Of a DNA stretch of 64,000 bases, positions 41,900-49,663 are shown in pieces. Numbering within the stretch: position 1 is the stretch's first letter; each line of letters starts with the position of its first letter. The notes under the pieces are model-generated. The model did not search any database. It was not told the origin of the DNA and saw only the letters and a list, made by a program, of their open reading frames with translations. Origin of the DNA: an uncultured Oscillospiraceae bacterium. GTDB lineage: Bacteria; Bacillota; Clostridia; Oscillospirales; Oscillospiraceae. Position numbers and translations under genes: made by a program. Location: positions 135,169-199,168 of the forward strand of contig CAJUAS010000001.1 in the NCBI GenBank assembly GCA_910584395.1, given 5' to 3'.

Positions 41900-43237
41900 G
41901 TGGTCAAAGAGGGGGAACGTCACACCGTTACGGTGGAAAACTGGGCCTCGGACGGCAGCGGCGTGGCCCGCATCGGCGGTCTGGCGGTGTTCGTCAAGGG
42001 GGGCATTGTGGGCGAGGTGTGCGTCATTGAGATCGAACACGTGGGCCACCGGGCCGCTTGGGCGCACATTGTCGAGCTTTTGACCCCCGCTCCCGGCCGC
42101 ATTGTCCCCGACTGCCCCCATTTTGGCCGGTGCGGCGGCTGTCAGCTTCGACACATGGACTATGCCGCCGAGCTGGCCTTCAAGCGGCAAAAGGTCTCCG
42201 ATGCCCTGACGCGCATCGGCGGTCTGGCGGCGGAAGTGCCGCCCGTTTTCGGGGCGGCGGACACCGTCGGCTACCGCAACAAGGCCCAATTCCCCGTGGC
42301 CGCCGGGCCAAAGGTAGGCTTTTACCGGGAACGCAGCCATACGGTGGAGGACGTGGAGGGCTGCGCCCTCCAGTCCCCCGCCGCCAATGCTCTCGCCGCC
42401 GCCCTGCGGCGCTGGATGAAGGAATACAACGTCCCCGCCTATGACGAAAAAAGCCGTAAAGGTCTCATTCGCCACCTGTTTGTACGAAGCAGCGCCGCCG
42501 GGGACTGCCTTGCGGCGGTGGTGGTCAACGGCAGCAAGCTGCCCTTTGAAGACAAGCTCGTGGAGGCGTTCCGCGCGGCCGCGGCCGGACTGGCCGGGGT
42601 CGTCCTCAACGAAAACCGCCGGGACACCAACGTTATTTTGGGCGACGGCTGGCGCACCCTGTGGGGCACGTCCACTCTCCCCGACACCCTGCGGGGGCTG
42701 ACCTTCCGTTTGAGCCTTCCCGCCTTTTATCAGGTCAACCACGCCCAAACCGAGGTCTTGTACGCGCTGGCGGAGGAATTTGCCGCCCTGACGGGGACGG
42801 AGACCCTCCTCGACCTCTACTGCGGCACGGGCACGATCGGTCTCACCATGGCCCACCGGGCCAAAAGCCTGCTGGGGGCGGAAATCGTCCCCGCCGCCAT
42901 TGCCGACGCCAAGGAAAACGCCGCGCGCAACGGCGTGAAAAACGCCCGTTTCGTCTGTGCCGACGCGGCAGAGGTGGCGGCGGAGCTGGCCCGGACAGAG
43001 GAAAACATCGACGCAGCCGTGGTCGATCCGCCCCGGAAGGGCCTGTCCCCAGAGGTTGTGGAAAGCCTGCTGAAGATCGCCCCAAGCCGCATCGTCTACG
43101 TCTCCTGCGACCCCGCCACGCTGGCCCGAGACCTAAAGCTGTTGTCGGCGGCCTACACCGTTGAAAAAGTCCAGCCTGTGGACCTCTTCCCCCGGACCTT
43201 CCACGTGGAGACGGTGGTCAAACTGGAGCGGAAGTAA
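41900..43237 (+). CDS. rlmD: 23S rRNA (uracil-5-)-methyltransferase, RlmD/RumA type
   Basis: A protein of 445 residues. It has an N-terminal TRAM domain, an iron-sulphur cluster motif CPHFGRCGGC at about residues 72-82 with a later Cys in VEGCAL, the SAM-binding motif LLDLYCGTGTIGL at about 302-315, and the catalytic loop VSCDPATLARD near 400 with its nucleophile Cys. It methylates a uracil in 23S rRNA at carbon 5; the exact site (U1939 or U747 class) cannot be read from sequence. I chose the GTG at 41900 because the ribosome site AAAGGAGGGG precedes it and the predicted transcript starts near 41883; an in-frame ATG at 41867 would add 11 residues. Confidence 0.9.
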   Translation: MVKEGERHTVTVENWASDGSGVARIGGLAVFVKGGIVGEVCVIEIEHVGHRAAWAHIVELLTPAPGRIVPDCPHFGRCGGCQLRHMDYAAELAFKRQKVSDALTRIGGLAAEVPPVFGAADTVGYRNKAQFPVAAGPKVGFYRERSHTVEDVEGCALQSPAANALAAALRRWMKEYNVPAYDEKSRKGLIRHLFVRSSAAGDCLAAVVVNGSKLPFEDKLVEAFRAAAAGLAGVVLNENRRDTNVILGDGWRTLWGTSTLPDTLRGLTFRLSLPAFYQVNHAQTEVLYALAEEFAALTGTETLLDLYCGTGTIGLTMAHRAKSLLGAEIVPAAIADAKENAARNGVKNARFVCADAAEVAAELARTEENIDAAVVDPPRKGLSPEVVESLLKIAPSRIVYVSCDPATLARDLKLLSAAYTVEKVQPVDLFPRTFHVETVVKLERK

Positions 43238-43255
43238 AATTTTTTCAAAAACCTC

Positions 43256-43286
43256 TTGACCTTGGAGCGGCTCTAAGGTGTACGCT
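43256..43286 (+). promoter_or_regulatory. MerR-type promoter and operator
   Basis: TTGACC (43256-43261) and TACGCT (43281-43286) are separated by 19 bp, the overlong spacer typical of MerR-activated promoters. The spacer carries the dyad CCTTGGAG-CGG-CTCTAAGG (43260-43278, one mismatch). This suggests direct autoregulation of the following gene. Confidence 0.8.
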
Positions 43287-43316
43287 GGGTTCATCTTCCT
43301 GAAAGGAGCGTCCCCC

Positions 43317-44204
43317 ATGAACATCAAAGACGCACAGGCCCTCTCCGGCGTTTCCGCCGAAAACATCCGCTTTTACGAAAAGCAAGGACTGCTCTCCCCC
43401 GCCCGCAACAAGCAAAACGACTACCGGGAGTATTCCCCCGCCGACATCGCCGCCCTCAAGCGCATCCGCGCCCTGCGGATGCTGGATATGCCCCTGCCCC
43501 AGATCAAGGCGGTGCTGGAGGGTGCAGAACCCATCGGCGCAGCCGCCGCCCGACAAAAGGAGCGGCTGGAGGCCCGTTCCAAAGAGCTGGACGCGGCCAT
43601 CGCCCTATGCCGCGAGGTGTCCGGGGCGGCGTCTCTGGAGGCGCTGGACATCGACGCCCTCCTGTCCCGCATGGACGACCCTGCCCGCTCGGCCGGCTTT
43701 TTCCAACGCTGGCGCGACGACTACCGCCGGGTGGCGCTGGCCGAGCATGAGAAGCGGTTCACCTTTCTCCCTGACGAGGCCGTGACCACCCCGCAGGAGT
43801 TTACCGCCGCCCTGTTGGCCTATGCCGCCGAGGAGGACTTGGACATCGTCATCACAAAAGAAAGTATGTACCCCGAATTCACGCTGGACGGTATTGAATA
43901 CACCGCCACGCGCAATTACACCGCCGTGCGGGGCTGTCCGGTGGCCTCTATCGCCTGCGAGGTCGCCCACCCCGAGGACTTTTTGCCCGCCGACGTTCCC
44001 CCTTCTCGGCGGCGGCTCATGAGGCTGCTGCACTACCTCTGGCTTCCGGCGGCGGTGCTGCTGGTCATTCTTCTGCCCCGGCTGGAGCTGTTTCAGCAGC
44101 TTGCCCCTTGGGAGAGTTTGCTCGTCTTGGCGGGCCTGCTCGCCCCCCTCGGCGTGATGTCCTTCCGCAGCTGGCTGCTCTTTTATAACGAAAAGCATAA
44201 ATAA
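43317..44204 (+). CDS. MerR-family regulator with C-terminal membrane anchor
   Basis: A protein of 295 residues. Residues 1-70 are the MerR winged helix (MNIKDAQALSGVSAENIRFY, EKQGLLSP, YREYSPADIAAL), followed by the dimer coiled coil to about 115. The middle part (about 120-235) is unrecognised and may sense a ligand. Two hydrophobic helices near 240-258 and 262-282 (LPAAVLLVILL and LLVLAGLLAPLGVM) would place the C-terminus in the membrane, which is unusual for MerR proteins. The start at 43317 follows AAAGGAG. The promoter just upstream has the MerR 19-bp spacer. No obvious target gene is co-directional and adjacent. Confidence 0.87.
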   Translation: MNIKDAQALSGVSAENIRFYEKQGLLSPARNKQNDYREYSPADIAALKRIRALRMLDMPLPQIKAVLEGAEPIGAAAARQKERLEARSKELDAAIALCREVSGAASLEALDIDALLSRMDDPARSAGFFQRWRDDYRRVALAEHEKRFTFLPDEAVTTPQEFTAALLAYAAEEDLDIVITKESMYPEFTLDGIEYTATRNYTAVRGCPVASIACEVAHPEDFLPADVPPSRRRLMRLLHYLWLPAAVLLVILLPRLELFQQLAPWESLLVLAGLLAPLGVMSFRSWLLFYNEKHK

Positions 44205-44210
44205 TGGGTC

Positions 44211-44247
44211 AAAAAGGGAGATGCCGTCAGGCATCTCCCTCGTTTTT
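44211..44247. terminator. Bidirectional terminator between MerR and RHH genes
   Basis: An 11-bp stem AGGGAGATGCC/GGCATCTCCCT with loop GTCA (44215-44240) has an A-run before and T-rich sequence after. It can serve the plus-strand MerR gene and the minus-strand RHH gene, whose stop codon lies in the loop. Confidence 0.75.
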
Positions 44248-44418
44248 CATCGCTTCGTCCAGCAGATCGACGATCAGGCGGTTCACGCTCTTGTTTTGAC
44301 GTTGGGCAAAGGCAGTGATCTCGGCCTTGCGCCCCTTTTTCACCACAATTTCTATACGGTCATAGGTCTTTTTGTTGTAGCGTGCGGTCGCCGCCCGCTG
44401 GGACTCAATATAGCCCAT
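44227..44418 (-). CDS. Small ribbon-helix-helix (Arc-like) DNA-binding protein
   Basis: A protein of 63 residues. The C-terminal two thirds read like a ribbon-helix-helix fold: a short beta strand (YDRIEIVVKKG), then helix A (KAEITAFAQRQ) and helix B (SVNRLIVDLLDEAMKN). Such proteins bind DNA as dimers on inverted repeats and often act as antitoxins or autorepressors. The perfect inverted repeat at 44455-44490, just upstream, is its likely operator. It is transcribed away from an unknown 83-residue gene. A toxin partner is not evident. Confidence 0.72.
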   Translation of the reverse strand: MGYIESQRAATARYNKKTYDRIEIVVKKGRKAEITAFAQRQNKSVNRLIVDLLDEAMKNEGDA

Positions 44419-44430
44419 AGCACCAACCCC

Positions 44431-44460
44431 TTGACAGGATACCCAATCATACTTTATAAT
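44431..44460 (+). promoter_or_regulatory. Consensus SigA promoter of the 83-residue gene
   Basis: TTGACA (44431-44436) and TATAAT (44455-44460) with 18-bp spacing. The -10 box forms the outer end of the inverted repeat at 44455-44490, so a protein on the repeat would block RNA polymerase. Confidence 0.8.
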
Positions 44461-44490
44461 TCCGTAATGATGTATAATTACGGAATTATA
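44455..44490. promoter_or_regulatory. Perfect inverted repeat, likely RHH operator
   Basis: TATAATTCCGTAAT (44455-44468), an 8-base loop GATGTATA, and ATTACGGAATTATA (44477-44490) are exact reverse complements. The site lies between the divergent RHH and 83-residue genes and contains a TATAAT on each strand. Confidence 0.75.
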
Positions 44491-44513
44491 TCTTTGCGGG
44501 GAGGGACACGAAA

Positions 44514-44765
44514 ATGGAGTTTACGCCATCCATACCGGAGTATCTTTGGGCGCAGGCTGTGGGAGAAAAGCTGCTGGCGGCGGCCAAATTTCTGAATTGG
44601 GAAACGACTGTGGATTCTTTTGCTGTGCAGCTGTTAGGCAATATCCAAAACATTTTGGATGACCCAAGTTTAGAGGACTGTGACTGTTTTACCCGCATGG
44701 AGGAGATTTTGGCCGCTTGGAATCGGGCAGGTCTTCACTCCACACGCCACCGGGAGACAGAATAG
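44514..44765 (+). CDS. Unknown 83-residue acidic protein
   Basis: Not recognised. It has a strong ribosome site (GGGGAGGG) and a consensus promoter, so it is probably a real gene. The product is acidic in the middle (DDPSLEDCDCF), predicted largely helical, with no signal peptide or membrane segment. It is divergent from the RHH gene and shares its operator-like repeat, so it is probably regulated by that protein. A toxin-antitoxin relation is possible but unsupported by any family match. Confidence 0.6.
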   Translation: MEFTPSIPEYLWAQAVGEKLLAAAKFLNWETTVDSFAVQLLGNIQNILDDPSLEDCDCFTRMEEILAAWNRAGLHSTRHRETE

Positions 44766-44927
44766 CTGGGGTGGCTCCCCCGGGGGAGTTTCAAAAGATG
44801 GAGGCCCCGACCCTCTCTTTTGCCGTTTCAAGGGGGTGTCCAGAGGGGGAAATTTGGAATCCCCCTCCGGCGTCTTTTCTGGAGGGTCTGGGGGCGTCGT
44901 CATAGCAAAAAACCGTAAATAAAGGGC
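44766..44927. other. Intergenic stretch without gene
   Basis: GC-rich sequence with runs of C and G (for example CTCCCCCGGGGGAG at 44776-44789). Short open frames here have no ribosome site and no family features. It may hold a terminator for the upstream gene, but I see no clear T-run. Confidence 0.5.
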
Positions 44928-44956
44928 TTGACAACCCCTTTCCACGCTGATATAAT
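44928..44956 (+). promoter_or_regulatory. Perfect SigA promoter of rplU operon
   Basis: TTGACA (44928-44933) and TATAAT (44951-44956), both consensus, with 17-bp spacing. Confidence 0.88.
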
Positions 44957-44962
44957 GCTAAA

Positions 44963-45043
44963 GCCGCACAGAGTGGGGTCTTGAAGTGACGCCTGACGCG
45001 TCCTCCTATGATGGCGAGCCCGTAATGAAGGAGTGAAAAAGTA
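44963..45043 (+). ncRNA. L21-type ribosomal protein leader
   Basis: The untranslated leader before rplU has the layout of the Bacillota L21 leader: GGTCTTGAAGTGACGCC, a linker, then GATGGCGAGCCCGTAATGAAGGAG next to the start. In this family the leader is thought to bind a ribosomal protein for feedback control. Identification is by resemblance and position; a covariance-model search was not possible. Confidence 0.55.
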
Positions 45044-45355
45044 ATGCACGCGATCATTGTCACCGGCGGTAAGCAGTATAAGGTCGCCGAGGGAGACGTT
45101 CTCTACATTGAGAAGCTGCCCGTGGAGGCCGGCGAGACCGTCAAGTTCGACGAAGTTCTGGCCGTCATTGACGGCGACAAGGCCACCTTCGGCACTCCCG
45201 TGGTGGAGGGCGCCAGCGTAGAGGCCAAGGTTGCCAAGAACGGCAAAGGCAAGAAGATCATCGTCTTCAAGTACAAGCCCAAGAAGAACTACAAGCGCAA
45301 GCAGGGCCATCGTCAGCCCTACACCAAGATCGAGATCACCAAGGTGAAGGCGTAA
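45044..45355 (+). CDS. rplU: 50S ribosomal protein L21
   Basis: A protein of 103 residues, the normal L21 length. It begins MHAIIVTGGKQYKVAEGDV and ends with the conserved basic stretch KPKKNYKRKQGHRQPYTK, which binds 23S rRNA. First gene of the rplU-prp-rpmA operon, in the usual Bacillota order; prp starts three bases after its stop. Confidence 0.97.
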   Translation: MHAIIVTGGKQYKVAEGDVLYIEKLPVEAGETVKFDEVLAVIDGDKATFGTPVVEGASVEAKVAKNGKGKKIIVFKYKPKKNYKRKQGHRQPYTKIEITKVKA

Positions 45356-45358
45356 GCA

Positions 45359-45697
45359 ATGACCACCGTCACCTTTACCACCCGGGACGAGCGCATCGAG
45401 CGCGTTGAGCTGAAAGGCCACGCAGGGCTTGTCCCTCCCGGAGAGCCGGACATTCTCTGCGCTGCCCTCACCAGCGCCATCCGTCTGGTGGAGACCACCG
45501 TCAACGACGTGCTGGCTGTGGGCGCGGCGGTAAAGACCCGGGAGGCGGACGCCTATGTCTCCCTCAAGCTCCCCGGCGACATGGGGCAGGAAAACGAAGC
45601 CCTGTGTCAAGCCCTCTTGGCCGGTTTGATGGTGCATTGCGCCGCACTGGCGGAGGAGTATCCCGACAATCTATCTGTCATAGACATGGAGGTGTAA
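45359..45697 (+). CDS. prp: Ribosomal-processing cysteine protease Prp
   Basis: A protein of 112 residues. The catalytic pair is visible as His in KGHAG (residue 21) and Cys in DILCAALTSAI (residue 34). Prp removes the N-terminal extension of ribosomal protein L27. Its substrate is encoded immediately downstream and carries the expected extension, so enzyme and substrate are co-transcribed. Confidence 0.93.
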   Translation: MTTVTFTTRDERIERVELKGHAGLVPPGEPDILCAALTSAIRLVETTVNDVLAVGAAVKTREADAYVSLKLPGDMGQENEALCQALLAGLMVHCAALAEEYPDNLSVIDMEV

Positions 45698-45701
45698 TAC
45701 C

Positions 45702-45986
45702 ATGCTGAACATTGGTTTGCAGTTTTTCGCCCACAAAAAGGGCGTTGGCTCTACCCGTAACGGCCGCGACAGCGAGTCCAAGCGTCTGGGCGTGAAGCGC
45801 GCTGACGGGCAGTTCGTTCTGGCGGGCAACGTTCTGGTTCGCCAGCGCGGCACCCACATTCACCCCGGCGTCAACGTGGGCAAGGGCAGCGACGACACCC
45901 TCTTCGCCCTCAAGTCCGGCCGGGTGCGGTTTATCCGTCTCGGCAAGGATCGGAAACAGGCCATTATCGAAGAAGTGGAAGTGTGA
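45702..45986 (+). CDS. rpmA: 50S ribosomal protein L27 with cleavable N-terminal extension
   Basis: A protein of 94 residues. The first nine (MLNIGLQFF) form the extension found in Bacillota L27, cut by Prp before AHKKG so that the mature N-terminus can reach the peptidyl-transferase centre. The conserved body includes GVGSTRNGRDSESKRLGVK and RQRGTHIHPG. It is preceded by GGAGGTG and lies four bases after prp. Confidence 0.97.
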   Translation: MLNIGLQFFAHKKGVGSTRNGRDSESKRLGVKRADGQFVLAGNVLVRQRGTHIHPGVNVGKGSDDTLFALKSGRVRFIRLGKDRKQAIIEEVEV

Positions 45987-46113
45987 GCGTAGACGCGTAG
46001 GCACGGATGGACCGGAGCGAGGGACGAATTGGTAAGGCGGCGCAGCCGCCTCAATTCGGCCCGAGACGGAGGGAAGCCGCGCCGTGAAGCGCGTCCAACG
46101 CGAACATGACAGC
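45987..46113. other. Short intergenic region after rpmA
   Basis: About 125 bases with small GC-rich hairpins (for example GGCGGC-GCA-GCCGCC at 46036-46050) and no open frame with a ribosome site. It lies ahead of the terminator. Confidence 0.4.
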
Positions 46114-46148
46114 AAAAACCCGAGGGTTGCAACAACCCTCGGGTTTTT
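46114..46148 (+). terminator. Terminator of rplU-prp-rpmA operon
   Basis: A perfect 16-bp stem, AAAAACCCGAGGGTTG / CAACCCTCGGGTTTTT, with a 3-base loop and a terminal T-run. Confidence 0.85.
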
Positions 46149-46156
46149 GGTATAAT
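46127..46156 (+). promoter_or_regulatory. Promoter of obgE inside the terminator
   Basis: TTGCAA (46127-46132) and TATAAT (46151-46156) spaced by 18 bp. The -35 box lies in the terminator loop and the spacer covers its right arm. Confidence 0.6.
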
Positions 46157-46188
46157 AACCCTATCGACTTTGCAAAGGATGTGAGCCT

Positions 46189-47472
46189 ATGCCCGCGGCA
46201 TGGCTGGACAAGGCAAAAATTTTGGTGAAGGCCGGGGACGGCGGCAACGGCGCGGTGGCCTTCCACCGGGAGAAATACGTGGCTGCCGGCGGCCCGGACG
46301 GCGGCGACGGCGGCCGGGGCGGCGACATCGTCGTGGTGGTGGATGACCACATGACCACGCTGATGGACTTCCGCTATAAGCGCAAATACACGGCAGGCAA
46401 CGGCATGGACGGCACGGGGAAACGCTGCTCGGGCAAGGACGGCGCGACCCTGACCATCAAAGTCCCCCGGGGCACGGTCATCCGGGACGCCGAGAGCGGC
46501 GAGGTCATCCGGGACATGGCCCAAGACGAGCCCTTTGTCCTCTGCCGGGGGGGCAACGGCGGCTGGGGCAACCACCACTTTGCCACCCCCACCCGTCAAG
46601 CCCCCCGCTTCGCCAAGGCGGGCCTGCCGGGGCAGTCCATGGAGGTCATTTTGGAGCTGAAGCTGCTGGCGGACGTGGGTCTGGTGGGCTTTCCCAACGT
46701 GGGCAAGTCCACCCTTCTGAGCGTGGTCACCCGCGCCCAGCCCAAGATCGCCAACTACCACTTCACCACCCTCTCCCCCAACCTTGGGGTGGTCGCCCGG
46801 GGGGAGGGCAGCTCCTTCGTGCTGGCCGACATCCCCGGCATTATCGAGGGCGCGGCGCAGGGCGCAGGGCTGGGCCACGACTTTTTGCGGCATATTGACC
46901 GCTGCCGGGTGCTGATCCATGTGGTGGACGTGTCCGGGAGCGAGGGCCGCGACCCCGTGGAGGATTTCAAGGCCATCACCGCTGAGCTGGCCCAGTGGTC
47001 GCCCGATCTGCCCTCCCGCCCCACGGTGGTGGCGGGCAACAAGGCGGATATCGCGCAGGATCGGGCCGGGTTGGAGGCCCTGAAGGCCCATGTGGAAGCC
47101 CTCGGCCTCCCCTTCTTCGAGATCTCCGCCGCCGCCCATCAGGGGGTCGAGCCGCTGATGGACTGCGTGTGGGAGACCCTGTCCCAGCTTCCGCCCCCCA
47201 AGCCCTTTGAGGCCACCTACGTCCCCAAGCCCCCCACCGTGGACACCAGCGAGCCGCTGGAGATCACCCGCGCCGACGACGGCACATGGCTGGTGGAAGG
47301 CCCGTGGCTTCAGCGGCTTATGGCCAACGTCAACTTCGGGGACTTCGAGTCCCGCAGCTGGTTCGACCGGATGCTGCGCCAATCCGGGCTTTTCGACCGG
47401 CTGGAGGAAATGGGCATCCAAGACGGAGACACCGTCTCCCTCTACAATCTGGAGTTTGATTACCAGCGATGA
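46189..47472 (+). CDS. obgE: GTPase ObgE
   Basis: A protein of 427 residues. It has the glycine-rich Obg fold (1-158; GDGGNGAVAFHREKY, GGPDGGDGGRGGD), the G domain with Walker A GFPNVGKST near 166, switch and G3 ADIPGIIEGA, G4 NKAD and the C-terminal OCT domain (about 345-427). Obg acts in 50S ribosome assembly and in growth and stress control. The gene lies downstream of rplU-rpmA, as is usual in bacteria. Its stop overlaps the following SDR gene as ATGA. Confidence 0.97.
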   Translation: MPAAWLDKAKILVKAGDGGNGAVAFHREKYVAAGGPDGGDGGRGGDIVVVVDDHMTTLMDFRYKRKYTAGNGMDGTGKRCSGKDGATLTIKVPRGTVIRDAESGEVIRDMAQDEPFVLCRGGNGGWGNHHFATPTRQAPRFAKAGLPGQSMEVILELKLLADVGLVGFPNVGKSTLLSVVTRAQPKIANYHFTTLSPNLGVVARGEGSSFVLADIPGIIEGAAQGAGLGHDFLRHIDRCRVLIHVVDVSGSEGRDPVEDFKAITAELAQWSPDLPSRPTVVAGNKADIAQDRAGLEALKAHVEALGLPFFEISAAAHQGVEPLMDCVWETLSQLPPPKPFEATYVPKPPTVDTSEPLEITRADDGTWLVEGPWLQRLMANVNFGDFESRSWFDRMLRQSGLFDRLEEMGIQDGDTVSLYNLEFDYQR

Positions 47473-48242
47473 AGAAAGCTAACGGCTATTCCCCATTAGC
47501 CGAACAGGGGACAGTGTTGATAACAGGGGCTTCCGCCGGCCTCGGCAAAGCGTTGGCCCAAGAGTTCCAGCGCCGCGGCTACCGTGTGTTAGCCGCCGGG
47601 CGCAGCCGGGAGGCGCTGGAGAAGCTATCGGCCGTTCGCTGTTACCCCCTTGACCTCTCCGCGCCTCGGGCCGGGGAGGAGCTGGCGCGGCAGGTCCTCT
47701 CCGACGGCTACGGGGTGGACGTCTTGGTGTGCAACGCCGGGCTGGGGCTGTCGGGGGCGTTCGGGGAGCAATCCCCCGACGCGCTGGACGCTCTCATTCA
47801 GGTGAACATCGCCGCCCTCACCGCCCTGAACCGGGCGTTTTTGCCCTTGATGCTGGCGCAGGACGGCGGGCGTGTCCTCAACGTGGCCTCCACCGGCGCA
47901 TGGCAGCCCGGGCCGTACATGGCGGCCTATTATGCCTCCAAGGCCTACGTTCTCTCCCTCACCCGCGCCCTGCGGGAGGAATACAAAGGAACAGGGGTCA
48001 GCCTATCCGCCCTGTGTCCCGGTTCCATCGCCACGGAATTCTCCCGCCGCTCCGGCCGGGCCGACCCCGGCCGGGCCATGACCCCCGAACAGGTGGCTAA
48101 AATCGCCGTGGACGGCCTTTTGAAGGGCAAGGGGGTCATTACCCCCGGTTTGGAGAACAAGGCCCTCCACGCCGCCTCAAAGGCCCTTCCCGCGCCTTTA
48201 ATGGCCAAATTCGTGGCCGGATACCAAAAGAGACTTTTGTAA
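47469..48242 (+). CDS. Short-chain dehydrogenase/reductase (SDR)
   Basis: A protein of 257 residues, classical SDR. The NAD(P) site is TGASAGLGKA at about residues 19-28, the structural motif is NAGLG, the catalytic Ser is in NVASTGAW, and YYASK holds the catalytic Tyr and Lys. After the active site come PGSIATEF and a short C-terminal tail. The substrate is unknown; it resembles the YqjQ/DltE-like group. It overlaps obgE by four bases, so it is co-translated. The first 13 residues, upstream of the Rossmann strand, are encoded by a small inverted repeat. Confidence 0.88.
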   Translation: MKKANGYSPLAEQGTVLITGASAGLGKALAQEFQRRGYRVLAAGRSREALEKLSAVRCYPLDLSAPRAGEELARQVLSDGYGVDVLVCNAGLGLSGAFGEQSPDALDALIQVNIAALTALNRAFLPLMLAQDGGRVLNVASTGAWQPGPYMAAYYASKAYVLSLTRALREEYKGTGVSLSALCPGSIATEFSRRSGRADPGRAMTPEQVAKIAVDGLLKGKGVITPGLENKALHAASKALPAPLMAKFVAGYQKRLL

Positions 48243-48261
48243 CATAAGGAAGCGACTCCCC

Positions 48262-49608
48262 ATGTCCATGAGCAAAGATCTGACCGTAGGCAAAACCTCC
48301 GCCGTCCTATGGAAATTTTGCCTTCCGCTTTTCGGAAGTATTATTTTTCAGCAGCTTTACAACATCGCCGACAGCTTTGTGGCGGGAAAATTCATCGGCG
48401 AGGACGCACTGGCCGCCGTGGGCAACAGCTACGAGGTCACCCTCATCTTCTTGGCCTTCGCCTTTGGGTGCAACATCGGCTGTTCGGTGGTGGTGTCCAG
48501 GCTGTTTGGCGGCAAGCAGTACAGCGAGCTGAAAACCACCGTCTACACCACCCTCATCGCTGGCGGCGTTCTCTGCGCCCTGCTGATGGCCGGGGGCGCG
48601 CTGGGGGCGGAGGCCCTCCTCCGCCTGATCCGCACCCCGGAAAATGTGCTGGCCGCCTCTAAGCTGTATCTGGACATTTACATTCTGGGCCTGCCCTTCG
48701 TTTTTTACTACAACATCGCCACCGGGATCTTTTCCGCCTTGGGGGATTCCAAGACCCCCTTCCTGTTTCTGGCCTGCTCCTCGGTGAGCAACATCGGCAT
48801 GGATATTCTCTTTGTGGCGGCGTTCCCCATGGGGGTCGCCGGGGTGGCTTGGGCCACCTTCCTGTGTCAGGGGGTCAGCTGTGTGCTGGCCATGGCGGTG
48901 GTGTTCCTGCGCTTTCGCAAAATCGAGACAGACGCCAAGCCCAAGCTCTTTTCTTGGCACTTTTTGGGGGAGCTTTCCAAGGTGGCTGTTCCCAGTATCC
49001 TCCAGCAGAGCTTCATCTCGGTGGGCAATATCGTCGTTCAGGGCATTATCAACGGCTTCGGCTCGGCGGTGATGGCCGGATACTCCGCCGCCATCAAGCT
49101 CAACAGTCTGGTTATTACCTCCCTCAACACCATCGGCAACGGGATCTCCAACTTCACCGCCCAGAATTTGGGGGCGGGCAAGCCGGAACGGGCCAAGGAG
49201 TGCTTCGGCGCGGGTCTGCGGATGGTTTGGGCGATCTGCATCCCCCTGTCCCTTTTGTATGTGTTCGCCGGGCGGTATCTGGTCTTCATCTTTTTGGAAG
49301 CCCCCGCGGGGGTGGCCATGGACACCGGCGTGCAGATCCTGCGGATCTTAGCGCCCTTCTATTGCGTCGTCGCCGCCAAGCTGGTGGCGGACGGTATCCT
49401 CCGGGGCGCAGGGGATATGGGCCGCTTTATGGCCACCACCTTCACCGACCTGTTTCTCCGGGTGTTCCTCGCTTGGATTTTGTCCGTGCCCCTTGGCCCG
49501 CTGGGCATTTGGCTGGCTTGGCCCATCGGCTGGAGCGTGTCCACCGCTCTTTCCGTGGTGTTCTACAAATGGGGACGCTGGCAGACCCGCGCTTTGTCCC
49601 CGGCATAA
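48262..49608 (+). CDS. MATE-family multidrug efflux transporter
   Basis: A protein of 448 residues with about twelve hydrophobic helices in two similar halves. MATE features include LPLFGSIIFQQLYNIADSFV at the start, VVSRLFGGKQ, ALGDSKTPF and QNLGAGKPERAKE. MATE proteins export cationic drugs or metabolites in exchange for Na+ or H+. It follows the SDR gene by 19 bases and ends at a bidirectional terminator. The ATG at 48262 was used; a second ATG at 48268 is possible. Confidence 0.92.
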   Translation: MSMSKDLTVGKTSAVLWKFCLPLFGSIIFQQLYNIADSFVAGKFIGEDALAAVGNSYEVTLIFLAFAFGCNIGCSVVVSRLFGGKQYSELKTTVYTTLIAGGVLCALLMAGGALGAEALLRLIRTPENVLAASKLYLDIYILGLPFVFYYNIATGIFSALGDSKTPFLFLACSSVSNIGMDILFVAAFPMGVAGVAWATFLCQGVSCVLAMAVVFLRFRKIETDAKPKLFSWHFLGELSKVAVPSILQQSFISVGNIVVQGIINGFGSAVMAGYSAAIKLNSLVITSLNTIGNGISNFTAQNLGAGKPERAKECFGAGLRMVWAICIPLSLLYVFAGRYLVFIFLEAPAGVAMDTGVQILRILAPFYCVVAAKLVADGILRGAGDMGRFMATTFTDLFLRVFLAWILSVPLGPLGIWLAWPIGWSVSTALSVVFYKWGRWQTRALSPA

Positions 49609-49620
49609 CGAAGGAAAGCA

Positions 49621-49653
49621 AAAAAGAGGTCTCCCGATGGGAGACCTCTTTTT
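49621..49653. terminator. Bidirectional terminator between MATE and ppdK
   Basis: Perfect 15-bp stem AAAAAGAGGTCTCCC / GGGAGACCTCTTTTT with loop GAT. Confidence 0.9.
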
Positions 49654-49663
49654 GTTGTGTGTC

